From positions 1-64,000 of the forward strand of contig JAUEPE010000025.1 of assembly GCA_030403585.1 (NCBI GenBank): a DNA stretch of 64,000 nt, in the 5' to 3' direction. Positions 26,088-37,845 of this stretch are shown here, in pieces. How positions within the stretch are numbered: the first letter of the stretch is position 1; every line of letters starts with the position of its first letter. The translations under genes and the position numbers were made by a program. A model generated the notes under the pieces. That model had not been told where the DNA came from. It did no database searches and saw only the letters and a list, made by a program, of their open reading frames with translations. This DNA comes from Frankia sp. RB7. Lineage in GTDB: Bacteria > Pseudomonadota > Alphaproteobacteria > Rhizobiales > Xanthobacteraceae.

Positions 26088-26906
26088 ATGACGCCGCAGG
26101 AACGCCAGCTCGTCGACGAGCTTTTCGACCGGCTTTCGAAACTGGAGAATGCACCGCGCGATCCCGACGCGATCGCAGCGATTTCGGACGGCTTACGCAA
26201 GGCGCCGGGCGCAGTCTATGCGCTGGTGCAGACCACGCTGTTGCAGGACGAAGCGCTCAGGCGCGCCCACGACCGCATCACGGAGCTGGAAGCGGCCCAT
26301 GCGCCGGAACAGCCCCAGTCCGGCGGCTTCCTCGACACCATGCGAGACACGCTGTTCGGCGCGAGCCCGTCGCGCGGCTCGGTTCCGAACGTGCCGCCGC
26401 GTGACTCCCGGCCGGTCTGGAACACCGGCCAGGCGATGCAGCAGGCCCAGCCGGGCTACGGCCAGCCGCCTTATGGTCAGGCCTACGGACAGGGTCAGGG
26501 GTATGGTCAAGGTTACGGCGCCCCGCCGGTCGGCGGTGGCGGCGGCTCGTTCCTGGGCACGGCAGCCGCAGCCGCGGCCGGCATGGTCGGCGGCTCGCTG
26601 CTGCTCTCCAGCATCCGCGGCATGATGGGCGGCGGATCGCATCAGGCTTTTGGCGACACCAATGCCCTGGGTGGTGACCGCAGCCCGTGGGCCGGCGACC
26701 AGTCCGGCAGCTCGCTCGCCCGCGATGCCGGCCTCAACGACATCGGATCGAGCCGCAGCAGCGACTCGCGTCAGAGCTTCGCCGATCAGGCGTCGAACAA
26801 TGATCAGGACCACGACGATCGGGACGACGACAGCGGCAACGTGGACATCGCCGACGACAGCGATTTCAGCGGTGGCGGCGACGACGGCGGCAGCGACTAC
26901 GCGTAA
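26088..26906 (+). CDS. DUF2076 domain protein
   Basis: The 272-residue protein starts MTPQERQLVDELFDRLSKLE, the DUF2076 signature, followed by ALVQTTLLQDEALRRAHDRI. The middle has a Gln/Gly/Tyr-rich stretch (about 130-160), a short hydrophobic Ala/Gly segment (about 168-190), and a strongly acidic C-terminus. GAGGGAGAC precedes the ATG. The family is uncharacterised, with a suggested ligand-binding or envelope role. Confidence 0.88.
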   Translation: MTPQERQLVDELFDRLSKLENAPRDPDAIAAISDGLRKAPGAVYALVQTTLLQDEALRRAHDRITELEAAHAPEQPQSGGFLDTMRDTLFGASPSRGSVPNVPPRDSRPVWNTGQAMQQAQPGYGQPPYGQAYGQGQGYGQGYGAPPVGGGGGSFLGTAAAAAAGMVGGSLLLSSIRGMMGGGSHQAFGDTNALGGDRSPWAGDQSGSSLARDAGLNDIGSSRSSDSRQSFADQASNNDQDHDDRDDDSGNVDIADDSDFSGGGDDGGSDYA

Positions 26907-26924
26907 GGGCTGCTCATTCAAGCA

Positions 26925-26954
26925 AAAACGGCCGCCCACAGGGCCGGCCGTTTT
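26925..26954. terminator. Bidirectional terminator
   Basis: AAAACGGCCG and CGGCCGTTTT arms with extra GC pairs form a stable hairpin flanked by A and T runs, placed between two convergent genes. Confidence 0.85.
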
Positions 26955-26973
26955 CATTTCGAAACTCGCAGCC

Positions 26974-27771
26974 TCACATCACCACGACCTTGGTGCCGAC
27001 ATTGACGCGGCCGTAGAGGTCGATGACGTCCTCGTTGCGCATGCGGATGCAGCCGGAGGAGACGTTGGTGCCGATGGTCCAGGGCTCGTTGGAGCCGTGG
27101 ATGCGGTAGAGCGTGGAGCCCAGATACATCGCGCGCGCGCCGAGCGGGTTTTCCGGGCCGCCCTCCATGTGCCGCGGCAGATCGGGACGGCGGGCGATCA
27201 TTTCCGCGGGCGGCGTCCAATCCGGCCATTCGCGCTTGGCCGTGATCGACTTCACGCCGCTCCAGGTGAACCCCTCGCGTCCGACACCGATGCCGTAGCG
27301 CATCGCCCGGCCGTTGCCCTCGACGAGATAGAGAAACTTGTTGTTGGAATCGACCACGATCGTGCCGGCACTTTCCTTGCCGCTATAGTCAACAGATTGT
27401 TTCTCGAATTTCGGATCGAACTGACGCTGCCGCGGATCGATCGCCTCTTGCTGATATCCACTTTGCATCTGCGGCTCGCCCATCGGCGGCAGGCGGCGTG
27501 GATCGTTGTAGCCGGGCTGCTGCTGATAGATCGACTGCTGCGGCGCATAGGCCGGGCCGCGGCCGGGCCCGTCGCCGAACAGGAACTCGATGAAGCCGCC
27601 GCCCATGTTGGCATTGGAGGCGACGCGCACCGGCGCCGGGGCGACATTCGGCTGGTAAAGCACCGCGGGCGGATCGTTCGGCACCGTATTGTCGAAGGCG
27701 CTGGCGCGATCGGCACCGGCAATGAAGGCGCAAGCGCTGCCGAGCAGCGCGACAGACATGTTCTTGAACAT
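26974..27771 (-). CDS. L,D-transpeptidase (YkuD domain)
   Basis: L,D-transpeptidases crosslink or anchor peptidoglycan stem peptides in the periplasm. The 265-residue product has a signal peptide ending in ASA, a Gln/Pro-rich linker (about 60-125) and a YkuD domain ending in YRIHGSNEP and IGTNVSSGCIRMRNEDV, which contains the catalytic His, Ser, Cys and Arg set. The start at 27771 begins the signal peptide; its ribosome binding site is weak. Confidence 0.9.
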   Translation of the reverse strand: MFKNMSVALLGSACAFIAGADRASAFDNTVPNDPPAVLYQPNVAPAPVRVASNANMGGGFIEFLFGDGPGRGPAYAPQQSIYQQQPGYNDPRRLPPMGEPQMQSGYQQEAIDPRQRQFDPKFEKQSVDYSGKESAGTIVVDSNNKFLYLVEGNGRAMRYGIGVGREGFTWSGVKSITAKREWPDWTPPAEMIARRPDLPRHMEGGPENPLGARAMYLGSTLYRIHGSNEPWTIGTNVSSGCIRMRNEDVIDLYGRVNVGTKVVVM

Positions 27772-28083
27772 CGACGTACTCTGTACTGTTTCGTCTAGTT
27801 GCACTCGCCGCCGAACGCGTTGACTGATCCGCGTCCTCGACGTGGTCAATAAAGAGCAAACTCCGTTTCGTTTGGTAAACGTATCAGGCATTTCGATTCA
27901 CCACGTCGCGATCGACGCGGCAATTTGGCGATCAGCGTTTATTTTCGATGAAGGGCGAAGCCTCATGGTTAATCGCCCGTTTGCACGCCGTCGCACGCGG
28001 CCGCGCAACAGTTCCTGCTGTGAACCTCGTGTTAAATTGCTTCTGCCTACAAAGACGCGTGAGTGAGGTGGGGGGAGTTCCTG
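27772..28083. other. Divergent intergenic region, no gene seen
   Basis: This 312-base gap separates the L,D-transpeptidase and cheZ genes, so it must hold both promoters. It is AT-richer than the coding sequence. No confident promoter pair, operator or small gene was found by eye, except GGGGGAGT just before cheZ. Confidence 0.5.
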
Positions 28084-28863
28084 ATGGCTATTCACCGCAA
28101 ACGTTTTCGTGTCGAGGACATCGCCGGTGGCGAGATGCCGATTCTTGACGTAACTGAAGAGGCAGGCCCGATGCATAGCGAGATCATGGCGGAGCTGCGC
28201 GCGATCCGCGCACAGATGGCAAAGAGCGCGGTGCCCTTGACTGGCAGTGCAGCCATGGCGGCGATCGACGCCTCCACGGCCCAGGAGCTTACCGACGCAC
28301 GCACGATGCTCGAGACCTATCGGGCCCAAATCGAGCAGTGCGAGAAGCTGAAGGTCGAGCTCGACCTCATCCATGACGCCATCGACCGCACCAAGCGCGA
28401 GATCGCGACCCTGCACGGCAAGAGCTTCGACGGCGGCGAGATGGCCAAGGTCAATGGCGAGCTCGGCGCGGTGGTCGGCGGTACCGAACAGGCGACCCAG
28501 CAAATCCTCGAAGCCGCCGAGTCGATCGACCAGGCGGCATCCGCGCTCGGCAAGGTCGACTCGGTCGACCAGCAGAAGCGCCTCGCCGACGACATCCAGG
28601 AACGCGTCATCTCGATCTTCGAGGCCTGCAACTTCCAGGACCTGACCGGCCAGCGCATCAGCAAGGTCATGGGCACGATGAAATTCATCGAGCAGCACAT
28701 CAATGCGATGATGGAAATCTGGGGTGGCGTCGACGCCATCAAGTCCCATGTCGTGCCGCCGGTCGACACCCGCAGCGAGGACGACAAGCTGCTGAACGGC
28801 CCGAAGCTCGCCGGCGACGTCGGCCACGCCTCGCAGGACGACATCGACGCGCTGTTCGACTAA
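28084..28863 (+). CDS. cheZ: CheZ-family CheY-phosphate phosphatase
   Basis: CheZ dephosphorylates CheY-P. The 259-residue helical protein has the catalytic helix segment CNFQDLTGQRISKVM, in which Asp186 and Gln190 match the catalytic Asp and Gln of E. coli CheZ (143 and 147). It ends in SQDDIDALFD, equivalent to the CheY-P-docking tail. Long four-helix-bundle coiled coils lie between. GGGGGAGTTCCTG precedes ATG 28084. No other che genes are nearby; such stand-alone copies are common in this group. Confidence 0.85.
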   Translation: MAIHRKRFRVEDIAGGEMPILDVTEEAGPMHSEIMAELRAIRAQMAKSAVPLTGSAAMAAIDASTAQELTDARTMLETYRAQIEQCEKLKVELDLIHDAIDRTKREIATLHGKSFDGGEMAKVNGELGAVVGGTEQATQQILEAAESIDQAASALGKVDSVDQQKRLADDIQERVISIFEACNFQDLTGQRISKVMGTMKFIEQHINAMMEIWGGVDAIKSHVVPPVDTRSEDDKLLNGPKLAGDVGHASQDDIDALFD

Positions 28864-28886
28864 GCGGACGCGACAGAGAGACAAAC

Positions 28887-28915
28887 AAAACGCCGGCGCG
28901 AGCCGGCGTTTTTTT
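28887..28915 (+). terminator. Rho-independent terminator of cheZ
   Basis: AAACGCCGGC and GCCGGCGTT arms around GCGA are followed by seven T residues on the plus strand. This is a textbook intrinsic terminator 24 bases after the cheZ stop. Confidence 0.92.
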
Positions 28916-28962
28916 GTTGTCTTCGCTCCTCGCAATGACGAGCGGTCAGAGCGGGGCCCGCC

Positions 28963-29484
28963 TTACGCCCTTGGCGAGCAGCGGACGTAGACCATGTTGC
29001 CGTAGCGGGTGGCGGCGTCCTTGTCGACGAAGCGGGTGATCATGACGCGGCCGTCGAAGGAGACGATCTCGCGGTCCTGCTCGCCCGGCGTCGGGCCGGA
29101 GGGGCCGATATAGTTCTTGCCGCCCGGCGAGCCCTTCAACCGCAGTTCCTGCGGCGTGGCCTGGTCGGCGAGATGCATGACCACGCCGCCGGAGGTGCCG
29201 GCACCGATCACGTAGGGATTTTTGCACTGGGCCCGCGCGGCAGCCTCGGTACGGGCGCGGTCGGCCGGGTTCTGGAACGAGGCCAGGCCCCAGCGGCCGA
29301 CGATCTCGTCGGCGCGGATCGAGGCCGGCATTTCCGGCGCGACGCCGGGCTCCGTCTCGGCCGCCGGCTGGGACGAAGAGAAGGACGGCAGGCTCATGCC
29401 GCCGCCGCAGGCGCCAAGCAGCAACGCCAGGCAAGAGGCGGCCGCCAGATTGGCAACCGTGCGCGCGTAAGCTGAACTGATCAT
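28963..29484 (-). CDS. Putative outer-membrane lipoprotein
   Basis: The 173-residue protein has a lipobox (LALLLGACGGG, cysteine at about residue 26), a Ser/Pro/Glu linker and a small domain starting EIVGRWGLASFQNP and ending RYGNMVYVRCSP. The WGLASF/PADRARTEAAARAQC pattern is seen in conserved rhizobial lipoproteins of unknown role. GGGGGAATGCC precedes the chosen ATG; a longer frame has no signal-like start. Confidence 0.75.
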   Translation of the reverse strand: MISSAYARTVANLAAASCLALLLGACGGGMSLPSFSSSQPAAETEPGVAPEMPASIRADEIVGRWGLASFQNPADRARTEAAARAQCKNPYVIGAGTSGGVVMHLADQATPQELRLKGSPGGKNYIGPSGPTPGEQDREIVSFDGRVMITRFVDKDAATRYGNMVYVRCSPRA

Positions 29485-29640
29485 GGCATTCCCCCGAACA
29501 AGACCATGGCCGCATCCCTCCCGCAGCCAAGCGCAAAACCGCAGCCGTAGCAATGACGTCCTAATATACGCCAGAGCCCCGAACGAGTTTCCTTAGACAC
29601 CATCCTATATCCACCTCACCAATCGCTTAACCACCTTTGC

Positions 29641-29669
29641 TTGACAGGATTGCAGCCAAGCCATATTCC
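29641..29669 (+). promoter_or_regulatory. Predicted sigma-70-type promoter of groESL
   Basis: TTGACA at 29641-29646 is separated by 17 bases from TATTCC at 29664-29669, directly before the CIRCE element. A perfect -35 with consensus spacing makes a strong candidate housekeeping promoter. Confidence 0.7.
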
Positions 29670-29680
29670 CACACGCACTA

Positions 29681-29707
29681 TTAGCACTCGGAAAGACCGA
29701 TTGCTAA
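29681..29707. promoter_or_regulatory. CIRCE element (HrcA operator)
   Basis: TTAGCACTC, nine bases, then GATTGCTAA matches the CIRCE inverted repeat (TTAGCACTC-N9-GAGTGCTAA) with one change in the right arm. It starts 11 bases after the predicted -10 and about 100 bases before groES, where HrcA represses chaperonin operons. Confidence 0.9.
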
Positions 29708-29803
29708 GCGCGCCGTTCGATCCTCGCCGACGAGGGGAGCGGCAGCGCTGCCCTCACCCACTTCCGCTACTTTCGGAAAACCGAGCCTCCAAAGGGAAAC
29801 GTC

Positions 29804-30100
29804 ATGGCTAAGTCCAAATTTCGTCCGCTGCATGACCGTGTCGTGGTCAAACGTATCGATGCCGAGGCAAAGACCAAGGGCGGAATCATCATTCCGGACA
29901 CCGCCAAGGAAAAGCCGTCCCAGGGCGAAATCGTCGCCGTCGGCCCCGGTGGCCGTGACGAGGCCGGCAAGCTGATCCCGATCGACCTCAAAGTCGGCGA
30001 CCGCGTGCTGTTCGGCAAATGGTCGGGCACCGAGGTCAAGATCGACAACGAAGATCTCCTGATCATGAAGGAGTCGGACATCATGGGCGTGTTGGCCTAA
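29804..30100 (+). CDS. groES: Co-chaperonin GroES
   Basis: The 98-residue GroES caps the GroEL cavity. It has the typical FRPLHDRVVVKRIDAEAKTK start, the mobile loop KGGIIIPDTAKEKPSQG, and ILIMKESDIMGV-like end (DLLIMKESDIMGVL). AAAGGGAAACGTC precedes the ATG. First gene of groESL under the CIRCE element. Confidence 0.97.
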   Translation: MAKSKFRPLHDRVVVKRIDAEAKTKGGIIIPDTAKEKPSQGEIVAVGPGGRDEAGKLIPIDLKVGDRVLFGKWSGTEVKIDNEDLLIMKESDIMGVLA

Positions 30101-30130
30101 GGCCGGACGCCTGAACGGCCGCTGAATGCC

Positions 30131-30156
30131 ATGCCCGGATCATCAGATCCGGGCAT
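30131..30156 (+). promoter_or_regulatory. groES-groEL intercistronic hairpin
   Basis: Perfect 11-base arms ATGCCCGGATC and GATCCGGGCAT enclose the loop ATCA in the 116-base gap between the two genes. No T run follows, so it is more likely an mRNA processing or stability element than a terminator. Confidence 0.7.
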
Positions 30157-30216
30157 CCCTCATTCCGCAGCACAGCATCAAACAAGACACATCACGACAT
30201 ACAGGGATTGCAGACC

Positions 30217-31830
<1,614 letters not shown>

Positions 31831-31854
31831 AGCCATCCTTCAACTCAGTGTTGC

Positions 31855-31884
31855 GAAGGCCGCCTCCGGGCGGCCTTCTTTTTT
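31855..31884 (+). terminator. Rho-independent terminator of groESL
   Basis: GAAGGCCGCC and GGCGGCCTTC arms around TCCG are followed by TTTTTT, 25 bases after the groEL stop. Confidence 0.93.
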
Positions 31885-31965
31885 GCCGACACTGGCCTGC
31901 GCTTCAACCGGCGGCCAAAACCCACTACGGTGGCGCCCGATTCTATTCCCCTGAGGATTTCGGCG

Positions 31966-33177
31966 ATGCGCCCGCTTCTGGTTTGTTCGACAGCCCTTTT
32001 GGCCGCCCTGCTCGCAGTATCGCCCGAGGTCGCCTCAGCCCAGATGAAGCTGTCGCCGAAGGCCACGGCGCCTGGTGGCATGGAGACGCGCTATTTCACC
32101 TCGATCGACGGCCTGATGGACGGCAATGCCGACGTGATCCTGAAGGAGACGCGGCAGGGCAAGACGGTCACCGCGGCGGTGCTCGACGTCTGCTACCCCG
32201 TCGCCAAGAACTCCGACCGCAAGGACCGCTTCGTCGTCAATCTCCAGATCGCGGGCCAGACGCTGAGCGGAACGACCTCGAGCCTCGGCGCGAAGGCGCC
32301 GGTCACCGTCAAGCTCACACGCAAGCCGACCGGCGACACCTTCGAGTTCCGGGGCCAGATCGGCATCGGCCAGACCGTGACCGAAGTGACCTCGCCCGAT
32401 AATGCCGATCTCAGCGAAAAGGAATTTCTGGACAACCAGACCACCGACGACGGCATTACGCCCCAGCCGAAGGATTTTACCGAGGTCTCGCCCGAAGCGA
32501 TCGCGGTCAAGGTCAAGCTCGATAACGCGACCGACTTCCTGAAGAGCCTCAAGGGCCAGGACGTCGAGGTGACGCTGGCAAGCCTGACCGTCGGCTGCGA
32601 CGCGCTACGCGCCGGCGAGCAGACCATCAACATGTCGGTCGACCCGGAGCGCTCGGCCGCGCTGCTCGCGAAATTCAAGGCGATGCCGGGCGTCACGGCC
32701 GCCGGCTGGACCGCGGGGATCGCCGAGATGGACCGCACCATCCGCATTCCCGCCGCCGACTGGCGCGACGGCGACAAGATCAACCGCGACAAGCTCGCCG
32801 CCGCCATTGCCGGTGTGCTGAGCAAGACGCTCGCGGCCAAGCCGGCCTCGCAGAGCTTCAGTCCGGCCACCGGCAAGCTCAAGCTCGTCTTCAAGCGGCC
32901 GAACCAGGATTTCCCGGCGCTCGAGCTCACCGACACGATCGAGGTCTCGGGCCTGGTCTCCGCCGACAAGCCGGGGACGACCGACAGACTGATCGTCTGG
33001 ATCGGTAGCCCCTCGACCACGACCGCCGACGAAAGCAGCGGGGCAAAGCTCAACGTGTCGGACGAGGCGACCGCCGACGAGGAAGGCGACCAGCCCGACG
33101 ACAACGGCTCGATCGAGGCGCTTGCCAAGGAGCTGAAGGGCCAGCGCTGGGACGCCGACAAGTCGGTGTGGAAGTAG
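31966..33177 (+). CDS. Secreted hypothetical protein
   Basis: The 403-residue protein has a signal peptide (MRPLLVCSTALLAALLAVS, cleavage near ASA-Q). The mature part looks beta-rich, with two repeats of a T-V-KLTRKP / V-KV-KLDNATDFL type pattern and an acidic C-terminus before GQRWDADKSVWK. No known domain was recognised. GAGGATTTCGGCG precedes ATG 31966. Confidence 0.75.
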   Translation: MRPLLVCSTALLAALLAVSPEVASAQMKLSPKATAPGGMETRYFTSIDGLMDGNADVILKETRQGKTVTAAVLDVCYPVAKNSDRKDRFVVNLQIAGQTLSGTTSSLGAKAPVTVKLTRKPTGDTFEFRGQIGIGQTVTEVTSPDNADLSEKEFLDNQTTDDGITPQPKDFTEVSPEAIAVKVKLDNATDFLKSLKGQDVEVTLASLTVGCDALRAGEQTINMSVDPERSAALLAKFKAMPGVTAAGWTAGIAEMDRTIRIPAADWRDGDKINRDKLAAAIAGVLSKTLAAKPASQSFSPATGKLKLVFKRPNQDFPALELTDTIEVSGLVSADKPGTTDRLIVWIGSPSTTTADESSGAKLNVSDEATADEEGDQPDDNGSIEALAKELKGQRWDADKSVWK

Positions 33178-33195
33178 GCGCACACAACAACTCGC

Positions 33196-33300
33196 AGTCA
33201 TCACCCGGCCTTATGCGCAATTGCGCATCAGGACCGGGCGATCCAGTACTCCGAGACGATTGTGATTGAATAGATAGGTCGCGGCGTACTGGATTCCCCG
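33196..33300. repeat. Dispersed intergenic repeat
   Basis: Between two convergent genes, ATCACCCGGCC is answered by GGACCGGGCGAT, and CCAGTACT by GTACTGG, with ATGCGCAATTGCGCAT at the first centre. This is the common CGATCCAGTAC / GTACTGGAT family element. No gene is present. Confidence 0.6.
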
Positions 33301-33329
33301 CCTTCGCGTGAAATGACGGCGAGCGAGCC

Positions 33330-33728
33330 TCAATTCCCGTTGGCCCGAAAGCGCAGCGGCTTCGGGCCGATCAGCGTGAGCACGTCGCCCTGACGCTTCC
33401 AGGTCTCGACAGCGGCGAGAGCGGCGACGAGATCGTCATCGGCCTGGGCCTTCGCCGGCGGACAGGAACGATCCTGAATTGCGCCGGGAACGAAAATCAC
33501 GGTGTTGCCGGCCACCGAGAACTGTCCCTTGCCGCCCTTGCACCAGAGCTCGAGCACGACCTCGCCGTTGTCGCCGATCTCGATGTTCGGGATTCGTTTC
33601 GAGCCGGACTGCGGCACGGCCTCCAACGTCATCTCGGTGCCGAAGGGGAAACCTTCCTCGGCATGCGCGGCAACCGACACCAGCAGCACCGCCGCCGCCG
33701 TACATACCATCCGCTTGAACGAAACCAT
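33330..33728 (-). CDS. Secreted META-domain-like protein
   Basis: The 132-residue protein has a signal peptide (AAAVLLVSVAAHA) and a small domain with FSVAGNTVIFVPGAIQDRSC, PPAKAQADDDLVAALAAV and WKRQGDVLTLIGPKPLRF. The cysteine-proline turn, acidic helix and LTL...LRF strand resemble the META/HslJ domain, but the match is partial. The role is unknown, perhaps envelope stress. Confidence 0.6.
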   Translation of the reverse strand: MVSFKRMVCTAAAVLLVSVAAHAEEGFPFGTEMTLEAVPQSGSKRIPNIEIGDNGEVVLELWCKGGKGQFSVAGNTVIFVPGAIQDRSCPPAKAQADDDLVAALAAVETWKRQGDVLTLIGPKPLRFRANGN

Positions 33729-33807
33729 GAGACCTCTCGACCGACCTGATTTGCCGGTCTTCTATAAGACGGCGAAGCCTTTGAGAAGGTTCGTCGATTC
33801 AAGAGAC

Positions 33808-33839
33808 AAAATCCCCGCGGGACGATCCCGCGGGGATTT
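33808..33839 (-). terminator. Terminator downstream of the lactate/glycolate permease gene
   Basis: AAATCCCCGCGGGA and TCCCGCGGGGATTT form a perfect 14-base stem around CGA. It lies 23 bases after the permease stop; the minus strand continues ATTTTGTCT. Confidence 0.88.
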
Positions 33840-33861
33840 GGATCGAAACGGACGGCGCCTG

Positions 33862-35526
<1,665 letters not shown>

Positions 35527-35842
35527 GGTCTTCCTCCCCCACGCATTTATGTGGCAGGCCGGCCAGCGTGGACGGCGGACCTGCTTGACGCGGTGGTGAA
35601 ATGTGCCTTGAACCCCAAGCGAATGGCTTGCCAATGCGGCGGTTCCCGCCCGCTCACAAGCTCGCGAAGTCCCGGAGGCCCCCACCCCGCGCCGTTGAGG
35701 CCCATGCTAGGGTTGCAAGCCGCGACAAGCCAACGCAAATTGCGCAACTTGCGACTTTAGTCTAAGCGCATCCATTTTCTGCCATGGCCTCAGCCGCTTG
35801 GCTCCAGGGCCACTGTGAATATCCGTCAGGAGATCCCCCTCT
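35527..35842. other. Divergent intergenic region, no gene seen
   Basis: This 316-base gap holds promoters for the permease (minus) and the ABC transporter (plus). TCAGGAGATCC near its right end is the ribosome binding site of the transporter. GCAAATTGCGCAACTTGCGAC near 35733-35753 shows half-site-like repetition (TTGCG), a possible operator, but nothing firm. Confidence 0.4.
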
Positions 35843-37606
35843 GTGAAGAACATCAGCGCCACGCTCGCGACCGTCTGGCGAATCGCCGGCCCGTATTTCC
35901 GATCGGAGGACAAATGGGCCGGCCGCGGCCTGCTCGGCATCGTCGTCGCAATGGAGCTGGCGCTCGTCGCGATCAATGTGCTGCTCAATCAGTGGCAGAA
36001 CCGGTTCTACAGCGCACTCCAGGCCTACGATCTGAATGAGTTCGTCATGCAGGTCTGGATCTTCCTCGGCCTTGCCTTCACCTACGTCGCGCTGGCCGTT
36101 TACAAGCTTTACTTGAACCAGTGGCTGCAGATCCGCTGGCGGCGATGGATGACGCAACACTATCTCGGCGAATGGCTCGACGGCGCCACGCATTACCGCA
36201 TGCAGTTGAAGGGCGACGCCGCCGATAACCCGGACCAGCGTGTCACCGAGGACGTCACGAACTTCGTCGAGCAAACGCTCGTCCTCGGTCTCGGCCTGCT
36301 GTCGTCCGTCGTGACGCTGGCGTCGTTCATCGTCATCCTCTGGGGTCTGTCCAACAGGGCGCCCCTGCATATTTACGGCACCGATATCGTCGTCCCGGGT
36401 TTCCTGGTCTGGTGCGCGCTGGCCTACGCGCTGCTGGGTACGGCACTGACGCACTGGATCGGCGCGCCGCTCATCAATCTTTATTTCGAGAAGCAGCGCT
36501 ACGAGGCCGACTTCCGCTTCAACCTGATCCGCGTCCGCGAAAATGCCGAGCAGATTGCACTCTTGAAAGGAGAGAGCGCGGAGCGAGGTCATCTCCTGCA
36601 GCGCTTCGGCTCCGTCATCGGCAACTGGTATGCGATCATGAGCCGGACCAAGCGCCTCACCGCGTTCACGGCGAGCTACGGTCAGGCTGCGACGATCTTT
36701 CCCTATGTGGTGGTCGCGCCTGCCTATTTCGCCAAGAGCATCCAGCTCGGCGACATGATGCAGACCGGCTCGGCCTTTGGCCAGGTGCAGGACGCGCTGT
36801 CGTTCTTCGTCACGGCCTATCGAACGATCGCGGAGTGGCGTTCGATCGTCGCGCGTCTCGACGGCTTCGAGATGTCGGTCGCCACAGCGGCAAACCTGCC
36901 GGCGCATGAGGCGACGATCGAGCTCAAGGCGGCAGGCGGCAGCCGCAATATCGGCCTGGAGAAGCTCTGCGTGTATCTCCCCAACGGCACGCCGCTGGTC
37001 GCAGCCGACGGCTTCGCCATCCAGGCGCCGGAGCGCGTGCTCGTGACCGGCCCGTCCGGCTCCGGCAAGTCGACCCTGTTTCGCGCCATCGCCGGCATCT
37101 GGCCGTTCGGCACCGGCACCATCACCATCCCCGCGCAGGCGAAACTGATGATGCTGCCGCAACGCCCATATTTCCCGGTCGGCGCGCTGGGCGACGCCGT
37201 GATCTATCCCGCAGCACCCGGCGCATTTCAGGCAACCCAGATCCATGACGCGGTGATCGCCGTCGGCCTGCCCGACCTCGCCGAACGGCTGGGCGAGGTC
37301 GGCCACTGGAACCGGATGCTGTCGCTCGGCGAGCAGCAGCGCCTGGGGCTCGCCCGCGCGCTGCTGCATAAGCCAGACTATCTCTTCCTCGACGAGGCCA
37401 CCGCCTCGCTCGACGAGCCGTCCGAGGCGCGGCTGTACCGGCTGCTGGCGGAGACGCTGCCGCAGGCCACCATCGTCTCGATCGGCCATCGCTCGACGCT
37501 CGACGCCTTCCACACCCGCAAGGTGGCGATGGTGAAGGACGGCGCGATCCACGTGCTGGGCAACGGCGATGCGCCGGCCGAGCCGGAGCCGAGCGCGGCG
37601 CGCTGA
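35843..37606 (+). CDS. ABC transporter, fused permease/ATPase (ABC_membrane_2; YddA/BacA-related)
   Basis: The 587-residue protein has an N-terminal membrane domain of the SbmA/BacA-related ABC_membrane_2 type (NQWQNRFYSALQAYD, LNQWLQIRWRRWMTQHYL, NPDQRVTEDV) and a C-terminal ATPase with Walker A GPSGSGKST, signature LSLGEQQRL and Walker B YLFLDEATASLDE. Such half-transporters handle peptides or cobalamin; in Bradyrhizobium a relative (BclA) protects bacteroids from plant peptides. Substrate here is unknown. The GTG start follows AGGAGATCC. Confidence 0.88.
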   Translation: MKNISATLATVWRIAGPYFRSEDKWAGRGLLGIVVAMELALVAINVLLNQWQNRFYSALQAYDLNEFVMQVWIFLGLAFTYVALAVYKLYLNQWLQIRWRRWMTQHYLGEWLDGATHYRMQLKGDAADNPDQRVTEDVTNFVEQTLVLGLGLLSSVVTLASFIVILWGLSNRAPLHIYGTDIVVPGFLVWCALAYALLGTALTHWIGAPLINLYFEKQRYEADFRFNLIRVRENAEQIALLKGESAERGHLLQRFGSVIGNWYAIMSRTKRLTAFTASYGQAATIFPYVVVAPAYFAKSIQLGDMMQTGSAFGQVQDALSFFVTAYRTIAEWRSIVARLDGFEMSVATAANLPAHEATIELKAAGGSRNIGLEKLCVYLPNGTPLVAADGFAIQAPERVLVTGPSGSGKSTLFRAIAGIWPFGTGTITIPAQAKLMMLPQRPYFPVGALGDAVIYPAAPGAFQATQIHDAVIAVGLPDLAERLGEVGHWNRMLSLGEQQRLGLARALLHKPDYLFLDEATASLDEPSEARLYRLLAETLPQATIVSIGHRSTLDAFHTRKVAMVKDGAIHVLGNGDAPAEPEPSAAR

Positions 37607-37645
37607 GGCGCGCCATCACGATCGTATTGAAGGGCCCTTCGTCGC

Positions 37646-37770
37646 GGCCATCCTTCGAGATGCCCGCCGCTGGCGGGCTCCTCAGGATGAGGTCTGTCCC
37701 AGCGGCGAAAATCTGAAGACCCTCATGGTGAGGAGCGCCGCCCCGCGGCGCGTCTCGAACCATGAAGGCC
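37646..37770. repeat. Intergenic palindromic repeat pair
   Basis: Two elements lie in tandem: CCATCCTTCGAGA...CTCAGGATGAGG with a CCCGCCGCTGGCGGG hairpin, then CCTCATGGTGAGGAGCGCC with CGTCTCGAACCATGAAGG. They belong to the family at 4888 and 8775. Confidence 0.7.
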
Positions 37771-37797
37771 GGGTGCTCGCAAAGCCTCAAAACAAAA

Positions 37798-37822
37798 GGG
37801 CGGCAGATTGCTCTGCCGCCCT
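37798..37822 (-). terminator. Terminator of the porin gene
   Basis: GGGCGGCAGA and TCTGCCGCCC form a perfect stem around TTGC. On the minus strand it lies 24 bases beyond the porin stop and continues TTTTGTTTTG. Confidence 0.9.
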
Positions 37823-37845
37823 CGTTAGTCGTCTCGGGACGAAAC

